Below are positions 17,864 to 27,170 of a stretch of DNA of 64,000 nucleotides, piece by piece. The DNA lies in assembly GCF_900187065.1 (NCBI RefSeq), contig NZ_LT906483.1, positions 4,340,001-4,404,000 of the forward strand. Direction: 5' to 3'. A program made the position numbers and the translations under genes. Source of the stretch: Mycolicibacterium thermoresistibile (GTDB taxonomy: Bacteria; Actinomycetota; Actinomycetes; Mycobacteriales; Mycobacteriaceae). The notes beneath the pieces were generated by a model that was not told the origin of the DNA, ran no database searches, and worked only from the letters and a program-made list of their open reading frames with translations. Every line of letters starts with the position of its first letter. Position 1 is the stretch's first letter.

Positions 17864-20236
17864 TCAGCCCTGGCCCGGGGGGTTGGTCCGGTTGGGGTCC
17901 TGGCCCGATTCCTGGTCGTTCGGGGCCGCCCCGCCCGGCGGTGCGGGTGGGCTGGGCTGCGGGTACGGCTGGTAGGGCGAGTACTGCGACGGGTACGGCT
18001 GCTGCTGTTGCTGCCATCCCGGCTGCTGCTGCGGCGGATACCACTGCCCGTGCGGCTGCTGGTAGGGCGGTGGCTGCTGCTGCGGTGTCGGCTGCGGCGG
18101 CCAGCCCGGCGCATGCCATCCGGCCGGGGCGCCGTAGTCGGGCACCACCGGGGCGGGCTGCTGCGCCGGCGCGGACGGAGTCCCGTTCGGACCGGTCGGA
18201 CCCGGCGTGCCGTTGTGGCCGTTCTGACCGTTCTGCCCGGACGCCGCCTCGGCCGCCCGGGTGGCCTCGGCGATGGCCACCTTGAACGCCGGTTCCGGCT
18301 CCGGCTTCGGCCACGGCTCGCCGCGCTCCATCGCGAGTTCGCCCGGGGTCTTGATCGGCGGCTTGTCCGACGGTGTCCGGCCGCCGAAGTCGTCGAACAT
18401 GGTCAGCCGCGGCCGCTTCTTCACGTCGGCGAGGATCACCTCGAGTTCGCGCCGGTGCAGCGTCTCCTTCTCCAGGAGCTCTCCGGCGAGCACGTCGAGC
18501 ACATCGCGGTATTCGGTGAGGATCTCCCACGCCTCGGTGTGTGCGGCCTCGATCAGCTTGCGGATCTCGTCGTCGATGTCGCGGGCCACCTCGTGGCTGT
18601 AGTCCGCGTGGGTGCCCATGGTGCGGCCCAGGAACGGGTCGCCGTGTTCGGTGCCGTAGCGCACCGCGCCGAGCTTGGAGCTCATGCCGTATTCGGTGAC
18701 CATCGCGCGGGCGATCTTGGTGGCCTGCTCGATGTCGGACACCGCACCGGTGGTGGGTTCGCGGAACACCAGCTCCTCGGCGGCCCGCCCACCCATCGCG
18801 AACACCAGCCGGGCGATCATCTCCGAGCGGGTCATCAGCCCCTTGTCGTCCTCGGGCACGGCGACGGCGTGGCCGCCGGTGCGGCCGCGGGCCAGGATGG
18901 TGACCTTGTAGATCGGCTCGATGTCGGGCATCGCCCAGGCCGCCAGGGTGTGGCCGCCCTCGTGGTAGGCGGTGATCTTCTTCTCCAGCTCGCTGATCAG
19001 GCGGCTCTTGCGGCGCGGCCCGCCGACCACCCGGTCGACGGCCTCCTCGAGCGCGGGCCCGGTGATCATCGTGCCGTTCTCCCGCGCGGTCAGCAGCGCG
19101 GCCTCGTTGATGACGTTGGCCAGGTCGGCGCCGGACATGCCGACGGTGCGCTTGGCCAGCCCGTCGAGGTCGACGTCGGGGGCCAGCGGCTTGCCCTGCG
19201 CGTGCACCCGCAGCACCGCCTTGCGGCCGGCCAGGTCCGGATTGGTCACCGGGATCTGACGGTCGAAGCGGCCGGGGCGCAGCAGCGCCGGGTCGAGGAT
19301 GTCGGGCCGGTTGGTGGCCGCGATGAGGATGACGCCCTGGCGGTCGCCGAAACCGTCCATCTCGACCAGCAGCTGGTTCAGCGTCTGCTCACGTTCGTCG
19401 TGTCCGCCGCCCAGACCGGCGCCGCGCTGCCGGCCGACGGCGTCGATCTCGTCGACGAAGATGATGCACGGGCTGTTCTGCTTGGCCTGCTCGAACAGGT
19501 CGCGCACCCGGGAGGCACCGACGCCGACGAACATCTCGACGAAGTCCGACCCGGAGATGGTGAAGAACGGCACCCCGGCCTCCCCGGCGACGGCGCGGGC
19601 CAGCAGCGTCTTACCGGTGCCGGGCGGGCCGTAGAGCAGCACCCCCTTGGGGATCTTGGCGCCCAGCGCCTGATACCGGCTCGGGTTCTGCAGGAAGTCC
19701 TTGATCTCGTAGAGCTCCTCGACCGCCTCGTCGACGCCGGCGACGTCGGCGAAGGTGGTCTTGGGCATGTCCTTGGACAGCTGCTTGGCCTTGGACTTGC
19801 CGAACCCGAAGCCCATCCGGCCGCCGGACTGCATGCGCATGAAGAACACGAACAGCGCCACCAGCAGCAGCAGCGGCAGCATGTAGATCAGCAGGGTGCC
19901 GAGCACGCTGCCCTGGTTCACCACGGTGTTGACCTTGGCGTTCTTGTCCTGCAGCGCGTCGAACAGCGGAACCGCGTATCCGGTCGGGTACTTGGCGATG
20001 ATCTTGTCGCTGTCGCCGGTGTCGCTGTTGGCGTTCTTCAGGTCCAGCCGCACCTGCTGCTCGCGGTCGTCGATCTGGGCGCTGTCGACGTTGTCGGCCT
20101 GGATCTGGGCCAGCGCGACGGACGTGTCGACCGGTTTGTATTCGCGGGTGTCGTCACCGAAGTAGAAGAAGGACCAGCCCAGTAGGAGCACCACCGCGAC
20201 GATGGTCAGTGTGCGGATCACAGTTTTCCGGTTCAT
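17864..20236 (-). CDS. ftsH: membrane-anchored ATP-dependent zinc metalloprotease FtsH
   Basis: 790 residues. Transmembrane helix 1 (about 8-26), an extracytoplasmic domain, and helix 2 (about 110-130) precede the AAA domain with Walker A GPPGTGKT, Walker B IIFVDEIDA and the second region of homology ATNRPDILDPALLRPGRFDR. The protease has HEGGH zinc ligands. The C-terminal tail beyond about residue 640 is long and Gln/Pro/Tyr-rich (PQQQPGWQ-like), as in mycobacterial FtsH. It degrades membrane and unfolded proteins. It reads leftward from a 202-base divergent promoter region. Confidence 0.97.
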   Translation of the reverse strand: MNRKTVIRTLTIVAVVLLLGWSFFYFGDDTREYKPVDTSVALAQIQADNVDSAQIDDREQQVRLDLKNANSDTGDSDKIIAKYPTGYAVPLFDALQDKNAKVNTVVNQGSVLGTLLIYMLPLLLLVALFVFFMRMQSGGRMGFGFGKSKAKQLSKDMPKTTFADVAGVDEAVEELYEIKDFLQNPSRYQALGAKIPKGVLLYGPPGTGKTLLARAVAGEAGVPFFTISGSDFVEMFVGVGASRVRDLFEQAKQNSPCIIFVDEIDAVGRQRGAGLGGGHDEREQTLNQLLVEMDGFGDRQGVILIAATNRPDILDPALLRPGRFDRQIPVTNPDLAGRKAVLRVHAQGKPLAPDVDLDGLAKRTVGMSGADLANVINEAALLTARENGTMITGPALEEAVDRVVGGPRRKSRLISELEKKITAYHEGGHTLAAWAMPDIEPIYKVTILARGRTGGHAVAVPEDDKGLMTRSEMIARLVFAMGGRAAEELVFREPTTGAVSDIEQATKIARAMVTEYGMSSKLGAVRYGTEHGDPFLGRTMGTHADYSHEVARDIDDEIRKLIEAAHTEAWEILTEYRDVLDVLAGELLEKETLHRRELEVILADVKKRPRLTMFDDFGGRTPSDKPPIKTPGELAMERGEPWPKPEPEPAFKVAIAEATRAAEAASGQNGQNGHNGTPGPTGPNGTPSAPAQQPAPVVPDYGAPAGWHAPGWPPQPTPQQQPPPYQQPHGQWYPPQQQPGWQQQQQPYPSQYSPYQPYPQPSPPAPPGGAAPNDQESGQDPNRTNPPGQG

Positions 20237-20438
20237 GGGGTATCGGACGTCCTCGACTTCATCTTTTCGGCCACCCGGGGCGAGGCGCGGCGCTCGCCCG
20301 CGGCCGGTGTCCTTCCTCTACGCGTAGCTGGAGTTAGTTCAGGCTACCGCTAGACCAACGAACTGCGGTTCCCGGCGGTTTCCCGGTCGTTCCCCGAACC
20401 CCCTGTCGTCGGTGCCATCACTGTGATTTGGTGAGATC

Positions 20439-21404
20439 GTGATCACACCCAGCGAACGGTCAGTGGAGACAAACGGTGTCCGGTTACGCCTCGTCGAGGC
20501 CGGGGAACGCGGCGATCCGCTGGTGGTGCTGGCGCACGGGTTCCCGGAGCTGGCGTACTCGTGGCGGCATCAGATCCCGGCGCTGGTCGACGCCGGCTAC
20601 CACGTCATGGCCCCGGATCAGCGCGGCTACGGCGGATCGTCGGCGCCCGAAGCGATCGAGGCCTACGACATCACCCGGTTGACCGCGGACCTGATGGGCC
20701 TGCTCGACGACATCGGCGCCGAGAAGGCCGCGTTCATCGGCCACGACTGGGGCGCGCTGGTGGTGTGGAACGCGGCGCTGCTGTATCCGGACCGGGTGGC
20801 GGCCGTCGCCGGGTTGAGCGTGCCGCCGGTGCCGCGTTCGTTGACCCGGCCCACCGAGGCGTTCCGCGCGCTGGTCGGCGAGGACAATTTCTTCTACATC
20901 CTGTACTTCCAGGAGCCCGGGGTGGCCGACGCCGAACTCGACGGCGACCCGGCCCGCACCATGCGCCGCATGTTCGGCGGGCTGACCAGCGACCCGGACG
21001 CGGCCCACAGGATGCTGCAGCCCGGCCCCGCCGGATTCATCGACCGGCTGCCCGAACCCGAGGCGCTTCCGGACTGGCTCACCGCCGAGGAGCTGGACCA
21101 CTACATCGCCGAGTTCACCCGGACCGGATTCACCGGCGGGCTGAACTGGTACCGCAACATGGACCGCAACTGGGAGCTGACCGAGCATCTGGCCGGCGCC
21201 ACGATCACCGCTCCGGCGCTCTTCCTGGCCGGGGCCGCCGATCCGGTGCTGGGCTTCATGCGTCCGGAACGGGCCACCGAGGTGGCCGTCGGCCCGTACC
21301 GGCAGGTGCTGCTCGACGGGGCCGGCCACTGGGTGCAGCAGGAGCGGCCGCAGGAGGTCAACGCCGCCCTGATCGATTTCCTGCGTGGGCTGGAGCTGCA
21401 GTGA
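20439..21404 (+). CDS. ephA: epoxide hydrolase, alpha/beta fold (EphA-like)
   Basis: 321 residues from a GTG. Motifs of the epoxide-hydrolase group: oxyanion HGFPE (about residue 32), the DQRGYGGS loop, nucleophile elbow GHDWG (Asp), cap-domain tyrosines, and the C-terminal His in GAGHWVQQE. It should open epoxides via an Asp-ester. In M. tuberculosis ephA (Rv3617) also precedes a luciferase-like oxidoreductase (Rv3618). The stop overlaps the next start as GTGA. Confidence 0.88.
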   Translation: MITPSERSVETNGVRLRLVEAGERGDPLVVLAHGFPELAYSWRHQIPALVDAGYHVMAPDQRGYGGSSAPEAIEAYDITRLTADLMGLLDDIGAEKAAFIGHDWGALVVWNAALLYPDRVAAVAGLSVPPVPRSLTRPTEAFRALVGEDNFFYILYFQEPGVADAELDGDPARTMRRMFGGLTSDPDAAHRMLQPGPAGFIDRLPEPEALPDWLTAEELDHYIAEFTRTGFTGGLNWYRNMDRNWELTEHLAGATITAPALFLAGAADPVLGFMRPERATEVAVGPYRQVLLDGAGHWVQQERPQEVNAALIDFLRGLELQ

Positions 21405-22624
21405 CGCCCCCGCATCCGACATCGTCCGCGGCTCCCGCCGGGGTGGCGCGCCCGCTGAACTTCGGGGTGTTCATCACCCCGTTCCACCCGGTCGGGCAGT
21501 CCCCCACCCTGGCACTGGAATACGACCTGGAACGCACCGTCGCGCTGGACCGGCTCGGCTACGACGAGGTGTGGTTCGGTGAGCACCACTCCGGCGGCTA
21601 CGAGCTGATCGCCTCCCCGGAGGTGTTCATCGCCGCGGCGGCCGAACGCACCAGACACGTGCGGCTGGGCACCGGGGTGGTGTCGCTGCCGTACCACCAT
21701 CCGCTGATGGTGGCCGACCGCTGGGTGCTGCTCGACCACATCACCCGCGGCCGGGTGATGTTCGGCGCCGGGCCGGGGGCGTTGCCGTCCGACGCCTACA
21801 TGATGGGCATCGACCCGGTGAACCAGCGGCCGATGATGCAGGAGGCGCTGGAGGCGATCCTGGCGCTGTTGCGGGCCGCCCCCGACGAGCGGATCAGCCG
21901 CGAGACCGACTGGTTCACCCTGCGCGACGCGCAACTGCACATCCGCCCCTACACCTGGCCGTATCCGGAGATCTCGACCGCGGCGATGATCTCGCCGTCC
22001 GGGCCGCGGCTGGCCGGATCGCTGGGCACCTCGCTGCTGTCGCTGTCGATGTCGGTGCCGGGCGGGTACGCGGCGGTGGAGAACACCTGGGACGTGGTGG
22101 TGCAGCAGGCGGCGAAGGCCGGGCGGCCCGAACCGGACCGGGCGAACTGGCGGGTGCTGGGCATCGTGCATCTGGCCGACACCCGCGAGCAGGCCCTGCA
22201 GGACTGCACCTACGGTCTGCAGGATTTCGCCAACTACTTCGGGGCGGCCGGGTTCGTTCCGCTCGCCAACGAGGTGGCGGGCGGCCAGTCCCCGCGCGAA
22301 TTCGTCGAGGCGTACGCCGAGAAGGGCAACTGCTGCATCGGCACGCCGGGCGACGCGATCGTCTACCTCTCCGACCTGCTGGAGCGGTCCGGCGGCTTCG
22401 GCACCTTCCTGATGCTCGGCCACGACTGGGCGTCGCCGCAGGCCACCTACCACTCCTACGAGTTGTTCGCCCGCGAGGTGATACCGCATTTCAAGGGTCA
22501 GCTGACCGCTCCGCGCGCCTCACACGACTGGGCCAAACAGATGCGCGGGCAGTTGCTGGGCCGGGCCGGCGAAGCGATCGTCAAGGCGATCGGGGAACAC
22601 ACCAGCGAACAGGAGCAGCGTTGA
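21401..22624 (+). CDS. LLM-class flavin-dependent oxidoreductase (Rv3618-like)
   Basis: 407 residues from a GTG overlapping the ephA stop. Luciferase-like TIM barrel: FGVFITPFHP opening, GYDEVWFGEHHSGGYE, then TGVVSLPYHHPLMVADRW, all typical of FMN/F420-dependent monooxygenases. Substrate unknown; with an epoxide hydrolase and an alcohol dehydrogenase on either side, oxidation of a hydrocarbon or ketone is an attractive inference. Its stop overlaps the next start as TGATG. Confidence 0.87.
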   Translation: MTPPHPTSSAAPAGVARPLNFGVFITPFHPVGQSPTLALEYDLERTVALDRLGYDEVWFGEHHSGGYELIASPEVFIAAAAERTRHVRLGTGVVSLPYHHPLMVADRWVLLDHITRGRVMFGAGPGALPSDAYMMGIDPVNQRPMMQEALEAILALLRAAPDERISRETDWFTLRDAQLHIRPYTWPYPEISTAAMISPSGPRLAGSLGTSLLSLSMSVPGGYAAVENTWDVVVQQAAKAGRPEPDRANWRVLGIVHLADTREQALQDCTYGLQDFANYFGAAGFVPLANEVAGGQSPREFVEAYAEKGNCCIGTPGDAIVYLSDLLERSGGFGTFLMLGHDWASPQATYHSYELFAREVIPHFKGQLTAPRASHDWAKQMRGQLLGRAGEAIVKAIGEHTSEQEQR

Positions 22625-23637
22625 TGCGGGCGACGGTGCTGCGCGCCGGCCGGATGGTGGTGCGCGACGACGTCGAGGAACCCCGGCCGGGTCCGGGGCA
22701 GGTGCTGGTCGGGGTGAAGGCCTGCGGGATCTGCGGCTCGGACCTGCATTTCGCCGCACACGGCGACACCATGCTGCGGCTCGGCCGGGACATGGAGGGG
22801 ATGCCGCCGATCGACGCGGACATCGACCTCGCCGGGGATGTGTTCATGGGCCACGAGTTCAGCGCCGAGGTGCTCGAGGCCGGCCCCGGCACCGACGCGC
22901 CACCGCCGGGCACGGTCGTCACCTCGCTGCCGGTGCTGCTCTCCGGCGGTTCGGTCACCCCGATCGTGTACTCCAACCACGTCATCGGCGGATTCGCCGA
23001 ACGGATGCTGTTGTCGGCGCCGCTGCTGCTGCCGGTGCCCAACGGGCTCGATCCCCGTCACGCGGCGCTGACCGAACCGATGGCGGTGGGGTTGCACGCG
23101 GTGAACCGGTCGGCGATCGGCCGCGGCGAGACCGCCCTGGTGATCGGCTGCGGCCCGATCGGTATCGCGATCATCGCGGCGCTGCGACTGCGTGGCGTGG
23201 AACACATTGTGGCCAGCGACTTCTCGGTGAAACGTCGGCAGCTCGCCGAGTTGATGGGCGCCCACGAGACGGTGGATCCGGCCGAGGCGTCACCGTTCAC
23301 CGCCGGCCCGGCGGTGGTGTTCGAGGCGGTCGGCGTGCCCGGCATCCTCAACGATGTGCTGCGCAGGTCCCCACAGGGGACCCGGGTGATCGTCGCCGGG
23401 GTGTGCATGGAACCCGACACCGTGCTGCCGTTCTTCGGCGCCGCCAAGGAGATCAGCATCTCCTTCGTCTACGCCTACGACCCGGCCGAGTTCGCCGAAT
23501 CGCTGCGCGCGATCGCCGACGGCGACATCGATGTGGCGCCGCTGATCACCGGCGAGGTCGGCCTGGACGGCATCGCCGCGGCGTTCGACGAACTGGCAGA
23601 CCCCGACCGGCACTGCAAGATCCTCGTCACCCCGTGA
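22624..23637 (+). CDS. zinc-binding alcohol dehydrogenase, medium-chain family
   Basis: 337 residues from the ATG at 22624; GGAG lies eight bases upstream, which favours it over the TTG three bases earlier. GroES-like domain with the catalytic zinc ligands Cys (CGICGSD) and His-Glu (GHEF), then a Rossmann domain with VIGCGPIGIAI. The four-cysteine structural-zinc lobe of classical ADHs is missing: that region reads TSLPVLLSGG with no cysteine. Last gene of the ephA operon; substrate unknown. Confidence 0.88.
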   Translation: MRATVLRAGRMVVRDDVEEPRPGPGQVLVGVKACGICGSDLHFAAHGDTMLRLGRDMEGMPPIDADIDLAGDVFMGHEFSAEVLEAGPGTDAPPPGTVVTSLPVLLSGGSVTPIVYSNHVIGGFAERMLLSAPLLLPVPNGLDPRHAALTEPMAVGLHAVNRSAIGRGETALVIGCGPIGIAIIAALRLRGVEHIVASDFSVKRRQLAELMGAHETVDPAEASPFTAGPAVVFEAVGVPGILNDVLRRSPQGTRVIVAGVCMEPDTVLPFFGAAKEISISFVYAYDPAEFAESLRAIADGDIDVAPLITGEVGLDGIAAAFDELADPDRHCKILVTP

Positions 23638-23651
23638 CGTAGGGTCCAGGC

Positions 23652-24389
23652 ATGCCTGACGTCGGGAGAGTGCACGCGATTGTCCGACGCGCGGCCGCCA
23701 CCGCGGCCGCAGCCGCGATGGCCGCGGTGGCGGCGGCGGGGTGTGACGCCACCGCGGGTCCCACCGGCTCCGGTGACGGCGGCGCCCGCCAGGTGACCGT
23801 CGTCGGTTCCGGGGAGGTGGAGGGCACCCCGGACACGCTGACCGTCAACGTGGCGATGGAGTTCATCGCACCGGATGTGACCGGGGCGATGAACCAGACC
23901 AACGAACGGCAGCGGGCGGTCATCGACGCCCTGCTCGAGGTAGGCGTCGACCGCTCCGACGTGACCACCACCCAGGTCAGCCTGCAACCGCAGTTCGACA
24001 ACACCGAGATCGTCGGTTACCGGTCCACCAACACCATCGACGTCAAGATCCGCAGACTCGACCGGGCCTCCGATGCGTTGGCGCTGATCGTGGAGACCGG
24101 CGGTGACGCCACCCGGATCAACTCGGTGAACTATTCGATCGACGACAACTCGCAGCTGGTGCGCGACGCCCGGGCCCGCGCGTTCGAGGATGCCCGCGAC
24201 CGCGCCCAGCAGTACGCGCGGCTGTCCGGTCTGGAGCTCGGTGAGGTGGTGTCGATCACCGAGTCGCCGGGCAGCCGGCCACCGACCCCGCTGCCGGGAC
24301 CGATGCGCGCCGAAGCCGCCGCGGTGCCGCTGGAGCCGGGTCAGCAGACCGTCAGTTTCTCCGTCGAGGTGGTCTGGGAGCTGCACTGA
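23652..24389 (+). CDS. lpqG: SIMPL-domain lipoprotein LpqG
   Basis: 245 residues: an alanine-rich signal segment ending in a lipobox-type AAAGC (Cys about 31), then one SIMPL (DUF541) domain. The family pattern is clear: VVGSGEVEGTPDTLTV at the start, VTTTQVSLQPQF and the long helix DARARAFEDARDRAQQYA. It sits next to hpt as lpqG (Rv3623) does. The function of SIMPL lipoproteins is unclear. It is convergent with hpt. Confidence 0.87.
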   Translation: MPDVGRVHAIVRRAAATAAAAAMAAVAAAGCDATAGPTGSGDGGARQVTVVGSGEVEGTPDTLTVNVAMEFIAPDVTGAMNQTNERQRAVIDALLEVGVDRSDVTTTQVSLQPQFDNTEIVGYRSTNTIDVKIRRLDRASDALALIVETGGDATRINSVNYSIDDNSQLVRDARARAFEDARDRAQQYARLSGLELGEVVSITESPGSRPPTPLPGPMRAEAAAVPLEPGQQTVSFSVEVVWELH

Positions 24390-24406
24390 GCCCCCGAGCC
24401 GGCCGG

Positions 24407-24985
24407 CTAGTGCTGTTCGTAGACCTTGGGGTCCAGCGTGCCGATGTAGGGCAGGTCGCGGTACCGCTCGGCGTAGTCCAGGCCGTAGCCGACCACGAAC
24501 TCGTTGGGGATGTCGAACCCGACATAGCTGATGTCCACGTCGGCGCGCACCGCATCGGGTTTGCGCAGCAGCGTGCACACCTGTAGCGACCGCGGATTGC
24601 GGGTGGCCAGGTTGCGTGACAGCCAGGACAGCGTGAGCCCGGAGTCGACGATGTCCTCGACGATCAGCACGTCGCGGTCGTTGATGTCGCGGTCGAGGTC
24701 TTTGAGGATGCGCACCACACCCGACGAGGACGTCGACGATCCGTACGAGCTCACCGCCATGAACTCCAGCTGGGTCGGCAGCGGGATGGCCCGGGCCAGG
24801 TCGGTGACGAACATGACGGCGCCCTTGAGCACCGTGACGAGCAGCAGGTCCTCACCGGCCGGGAGCCGGCCGCAGTAGTCTTCACCGATCTTGGCCGCCA
24901 ACTCGGCGGTGCGGGTCTGAATCTGCTCCTCGGACAGCAGAACGGATTTGATGTCACCCGAGTACAGCTCGCCAGCCACGCTCAC
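24407..24985 (-). CDS. hpt: hypoxanthine-guanine phosphoribosyltransferase
   Basis: 192 residues from a GTG at 24985, chosen because family homology (VAGELYSGDIKSVL) begins there. The PRPP-binding motif VLIVEDIVDSGLTLSW is present, as are the loop LLVTVLKGAVMF and the C-terminal IPNEFVVGYGLDYAERYRDL. It salvages hypoxanthine and guanine. tilS lies 77 bases upstream on the same strand. A second GTG six bases downstream is possible as the start. Confidence 0.94.
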   Translation of the reverse strand: MSVAGELYSGDIKSVLLSEEQIQTRTAELAAKIGEDYCGRLPAGEDLLLVTVLKGAVMFVTDLARAIPLPTQLEFMAVSSYGSSTSSSGVVRILKDLDRDINDRDVLIVEDIVDSGLTLSWLSRNLATRNPRSLQVCTLLRKPDAVRADVDISYVGFDIPNEFVVGYGLDYAERYRDLPYIGTLDPKVYEQH

Positions 24986-25062
24986 AGCGTGCCATGGTCG
25001 CCGCGGCCGATTCCACACCGGGTTTGGCCGCACCGGCCGGCCGTGGGTGATATACGGGACGG

Positions 25063-26055
25063 CTAGACGGGTTCGCGGTGCAGCCGCAGCACCCCGTCGC
25101 GGCGGGCGGCGATCAGCCGTTGCCGGCGCAGCGGAGATCCGACCGCCACCCCGCCCTGCCCCCGCCAGCCGGTGACCAGGGTGTCCACCGCCCGGATCTG
25201 GTGATCGCTGAGGTTGGCGGCGCCACCGTCGAGCAGCCACACCCGGATCACCCGGCGCCGGATCGCGGTCGGCAACCGCTCGAGCGCCCGCGCGTCCAGA
25301 CCGGTGGCCGCCCCCGTCTCCCCGCCCTCCTCGCCGCCGACGACCACCCGGCGCAGTTCGCGGGCGGCCAGCTCGTCGAGGGCGTCGGTGTCCTCCCGCA
25401 GCGCGGCAGCGGTGCGGGCCAGTGCCTCGGCGACCCCGCCGCCGAGCACCTCCTCGAGCAGCGGCATCACCTCGGTGCGCAACCTGCTGCGGGTGAACCG
25501 GGGGTCGGCGTTGTGCGGGTCCTGCCACGGGGTGAGGCCGAGTTCGGCGCAGGCGGCGACGGTGACGCTTCGGCGCACCCCCAGCAGCGGGCGGTACCAC
25601 GGCGGGTCGTGTGGGCGCATCCCGGCGATCGACCGGGGTCCGGAGCCGCGGCCGAGTCCGAGCAGCACCGTCTCGGCCTGATCGTCGAGGGTGTGTCCGA
25701 GCAGCACCGGGGCTTCTCCGCGGGCGGTGGACAGCGCCTCGTAGCGGGCCGTGCGGGCGGCCGCCTCCGGACCGCCGGCGGTGCCGACCTGGACCCGCAG
25801 AATCCGGGCGGCGACGCAGCCCAGCTGCAGCGCTTGTCTCCGGGCGGTCTGCGCGACCTCGGCCGAACCGGGTTGCAACTGGTGGTCGACGATCAGCGCG
25901 GTGGTGGGCTTGAGCTCGGCCGCCACCGCGGTCAGGGCCAGCGAGTCCGCACCGCCGGACAGCGCCACACACCAGCGGTCGTCGGCGCCGGCCCAGGCGC
26001 GTTCGAACGCGGCCAGCGCCGACCGCAGGGCGGCTACAGCACCCGGTCGATCCAT
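25063..26055 (-). CDS. tilS: tRNA(Ile)-lysidine synthase
   Basis: 330 residues. The N-type ATP pyrophosphatase loop is SGGADS (about residue 35), followed by the family TLDDQAETVLLGLGRGSG and the MRPHDPPWYRPLL segment. It converts the wobble C of the minor tRNA-Ile to lysidine so that AUA is read. Its start overlaps the end of the upstream metalloprotease gene by 22 bases. Actinobacterial TilS is shorter than that of E. coli, as here. Confidence 0.95.
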   Translation of the reverse strand: MDRPGAVAALRSALAAFERAWAGADDRWCVALSGGADSLALTAVAAELKPTTALIVDHQLQPGSAEVAQTARRQALQLGCVAARILRVQVGTAGGPEAAARTARYEALSTARGEAPVLLGHTLDDQAETVLLGLGRGSGPRSIAGMRPHDPPWYRPLLGVRRSVTVAACAELGLTPWQDPHNADPRFTRSRLRTEVMPLLEEVLGGGVAEALARTAAALREDTDALDELAARELRRVVVGGEEGGETGAATGLDARALERLPTAIRRRVIRVWLLDGGAANLSDHQIRAVDTLVTGWRGQGGVAVGSPLRRQRLIAARRDGVLRLHREPV

Positions 26056-27170
26056 CGGTGCGGCTCTTCGATCTCCGCCGGCAGCGGCAGGGTCTCCGGG
26101 CTCTCCCAGACCCGGTTGAACCGGTCCATGCCCACCTTCGCCACCACGTGGTCGACGAACGCCTTGCCCCGGGTGTACTGGCTGATCTTGGCGTCCACCC
26201 CGAGCAGGGCGCGCACCAGCCGTTGCAGCGGCGGCTGTCTGCGCTGCCGGCGTTCGTCGAACCGGCGCCGGATCACCGAGACGGTCGGCACGACGGCGGG
26301 GCCGACCGCGTCCATCACGTGTTCGGCGTGCCCCTCCAGCAGGGTGCCCAGCACCAGCAGCTGGTCGAGCGCCCGGCGCTGCGGTTCGGCCTGCACGGCC
26401 CGGACCAGCCCCAGCACCCCGGTGGAATTCGGTTCCGTCTCAACGTAGGTGCGCCGGTTGCGCAGGAACTCGGCCAGCCGGGCGATCACCGCGGTGGCCT
26501 CCTCGGTGACGTCCTGGGTGAGCACCGCCAGCGCCCGGGACATGTGCTCGGCCAGCCACGGGTTGGCCCGGAACTGCACCCGGTGGGTCACCTCGTGCAG
26601 ACACACCCACAGCCGGAAGTCGGCCGGCACCACCCGCAACTGCCGCTCCACGGCGATCACGTTGGGGTACACCAGCAGCAGCTCGCCGCCACTCCGGGGG
26701 CCGCCCGGATCGTCCCCCGCCCTTCCGCCGTCGGCCCCGCGCTCCCGCCCGCGGGGGGCGAACGGGTCGTACTGCCCGAGGATGCCCGAGGAGATGAACG
26801 CCAGCACCGCCCCGGTCTGCGCGCCGGTCAGTTTCCCGGCGATGAATCCCGCTGCGGCCCCGCTCTTCTCACCGTTCGTGTCGGCACTGGTCGCGCCACC
26901 GGTCATCACCCGCATCGATGCGCTGGCAGCCCGGATCCACTGCGGGCGGTCCACGATGCGGGCCTCGGGGATCTCGTCGCCCTCGATCAGCCCGGTCACC
27001 TCGCGGACCGGCACCTCGGCGGTACGGGACAACTCGGCCAGCTGTTCGATCGCCTGGCGGCGGGTGTAGTCGGTGGTGGTCGGGCCGGGACGCGCCAGCC
27101 GCGCGCCGACGTCGGCGGCGAACTCCCAGTCCACGGCGCGGCCCACGGTGAGCCGGCGCTCGCTGGTCAT
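26034..27170 (-). CDS. zinc-dependent metalloprotease, DUF2342 type (Rv3626c-like)
   Basis: 378 residues from the ATG at 27170, which overlaps the dacB stop as ATGA. The zinc-binding HEVTH occurs after a conserved FRLWVCLHEVTHRVQF segment, with a downstream Glu in LLEGHAEHVMD. An earlier hydrophobic stretch (KLTGAQTGAVLAFISSGILGQYDP) is characteristic of the family. Position between tilS and dacB is conserved in mycobacteria. Substrate unknown. Confidence 0.88.
   Translation of the reverse strand: MTSERRLTVGRAVDWEFAADVGARLARPGPTTTDYTRRQAIEQLAELSRTAEVPVREVTGLIEGDEIPEARIVDRPQWIRAASASMRVMTGGATSADTNGEKSGAAAGFIAGKLTGAQTGAVLAFISSGILGQYDPFAPRGRERGADGGRAGDDPGGPRSGGELLLVYPNVIAVERQLRVVPADFRLWVCLHEVTHRVQFRANPWLAEHMSRALAVLTQDVTEEATAVIARLAEFLRNRRTYVETEPNSTGVLGLVRAVQAEPQRRALDQLLVLGTLLEGHAEHVMDAVGPAVVPTVSVIRRRFDERRQRRQPPLQRLVRALLGVDAKISQYTRGKAFVDHVVAKVGMDRFNRVWESPETLPLPAEIEEPHRWIDRVL

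Noticed and set aside
17708..20185. 825-codon plus-strand open frame opposite ftsH and folE
   Set aside because: Antisense shadow of ftsH, whose motifs are clear; the product is low-complexity Leu/Gly/Arg.
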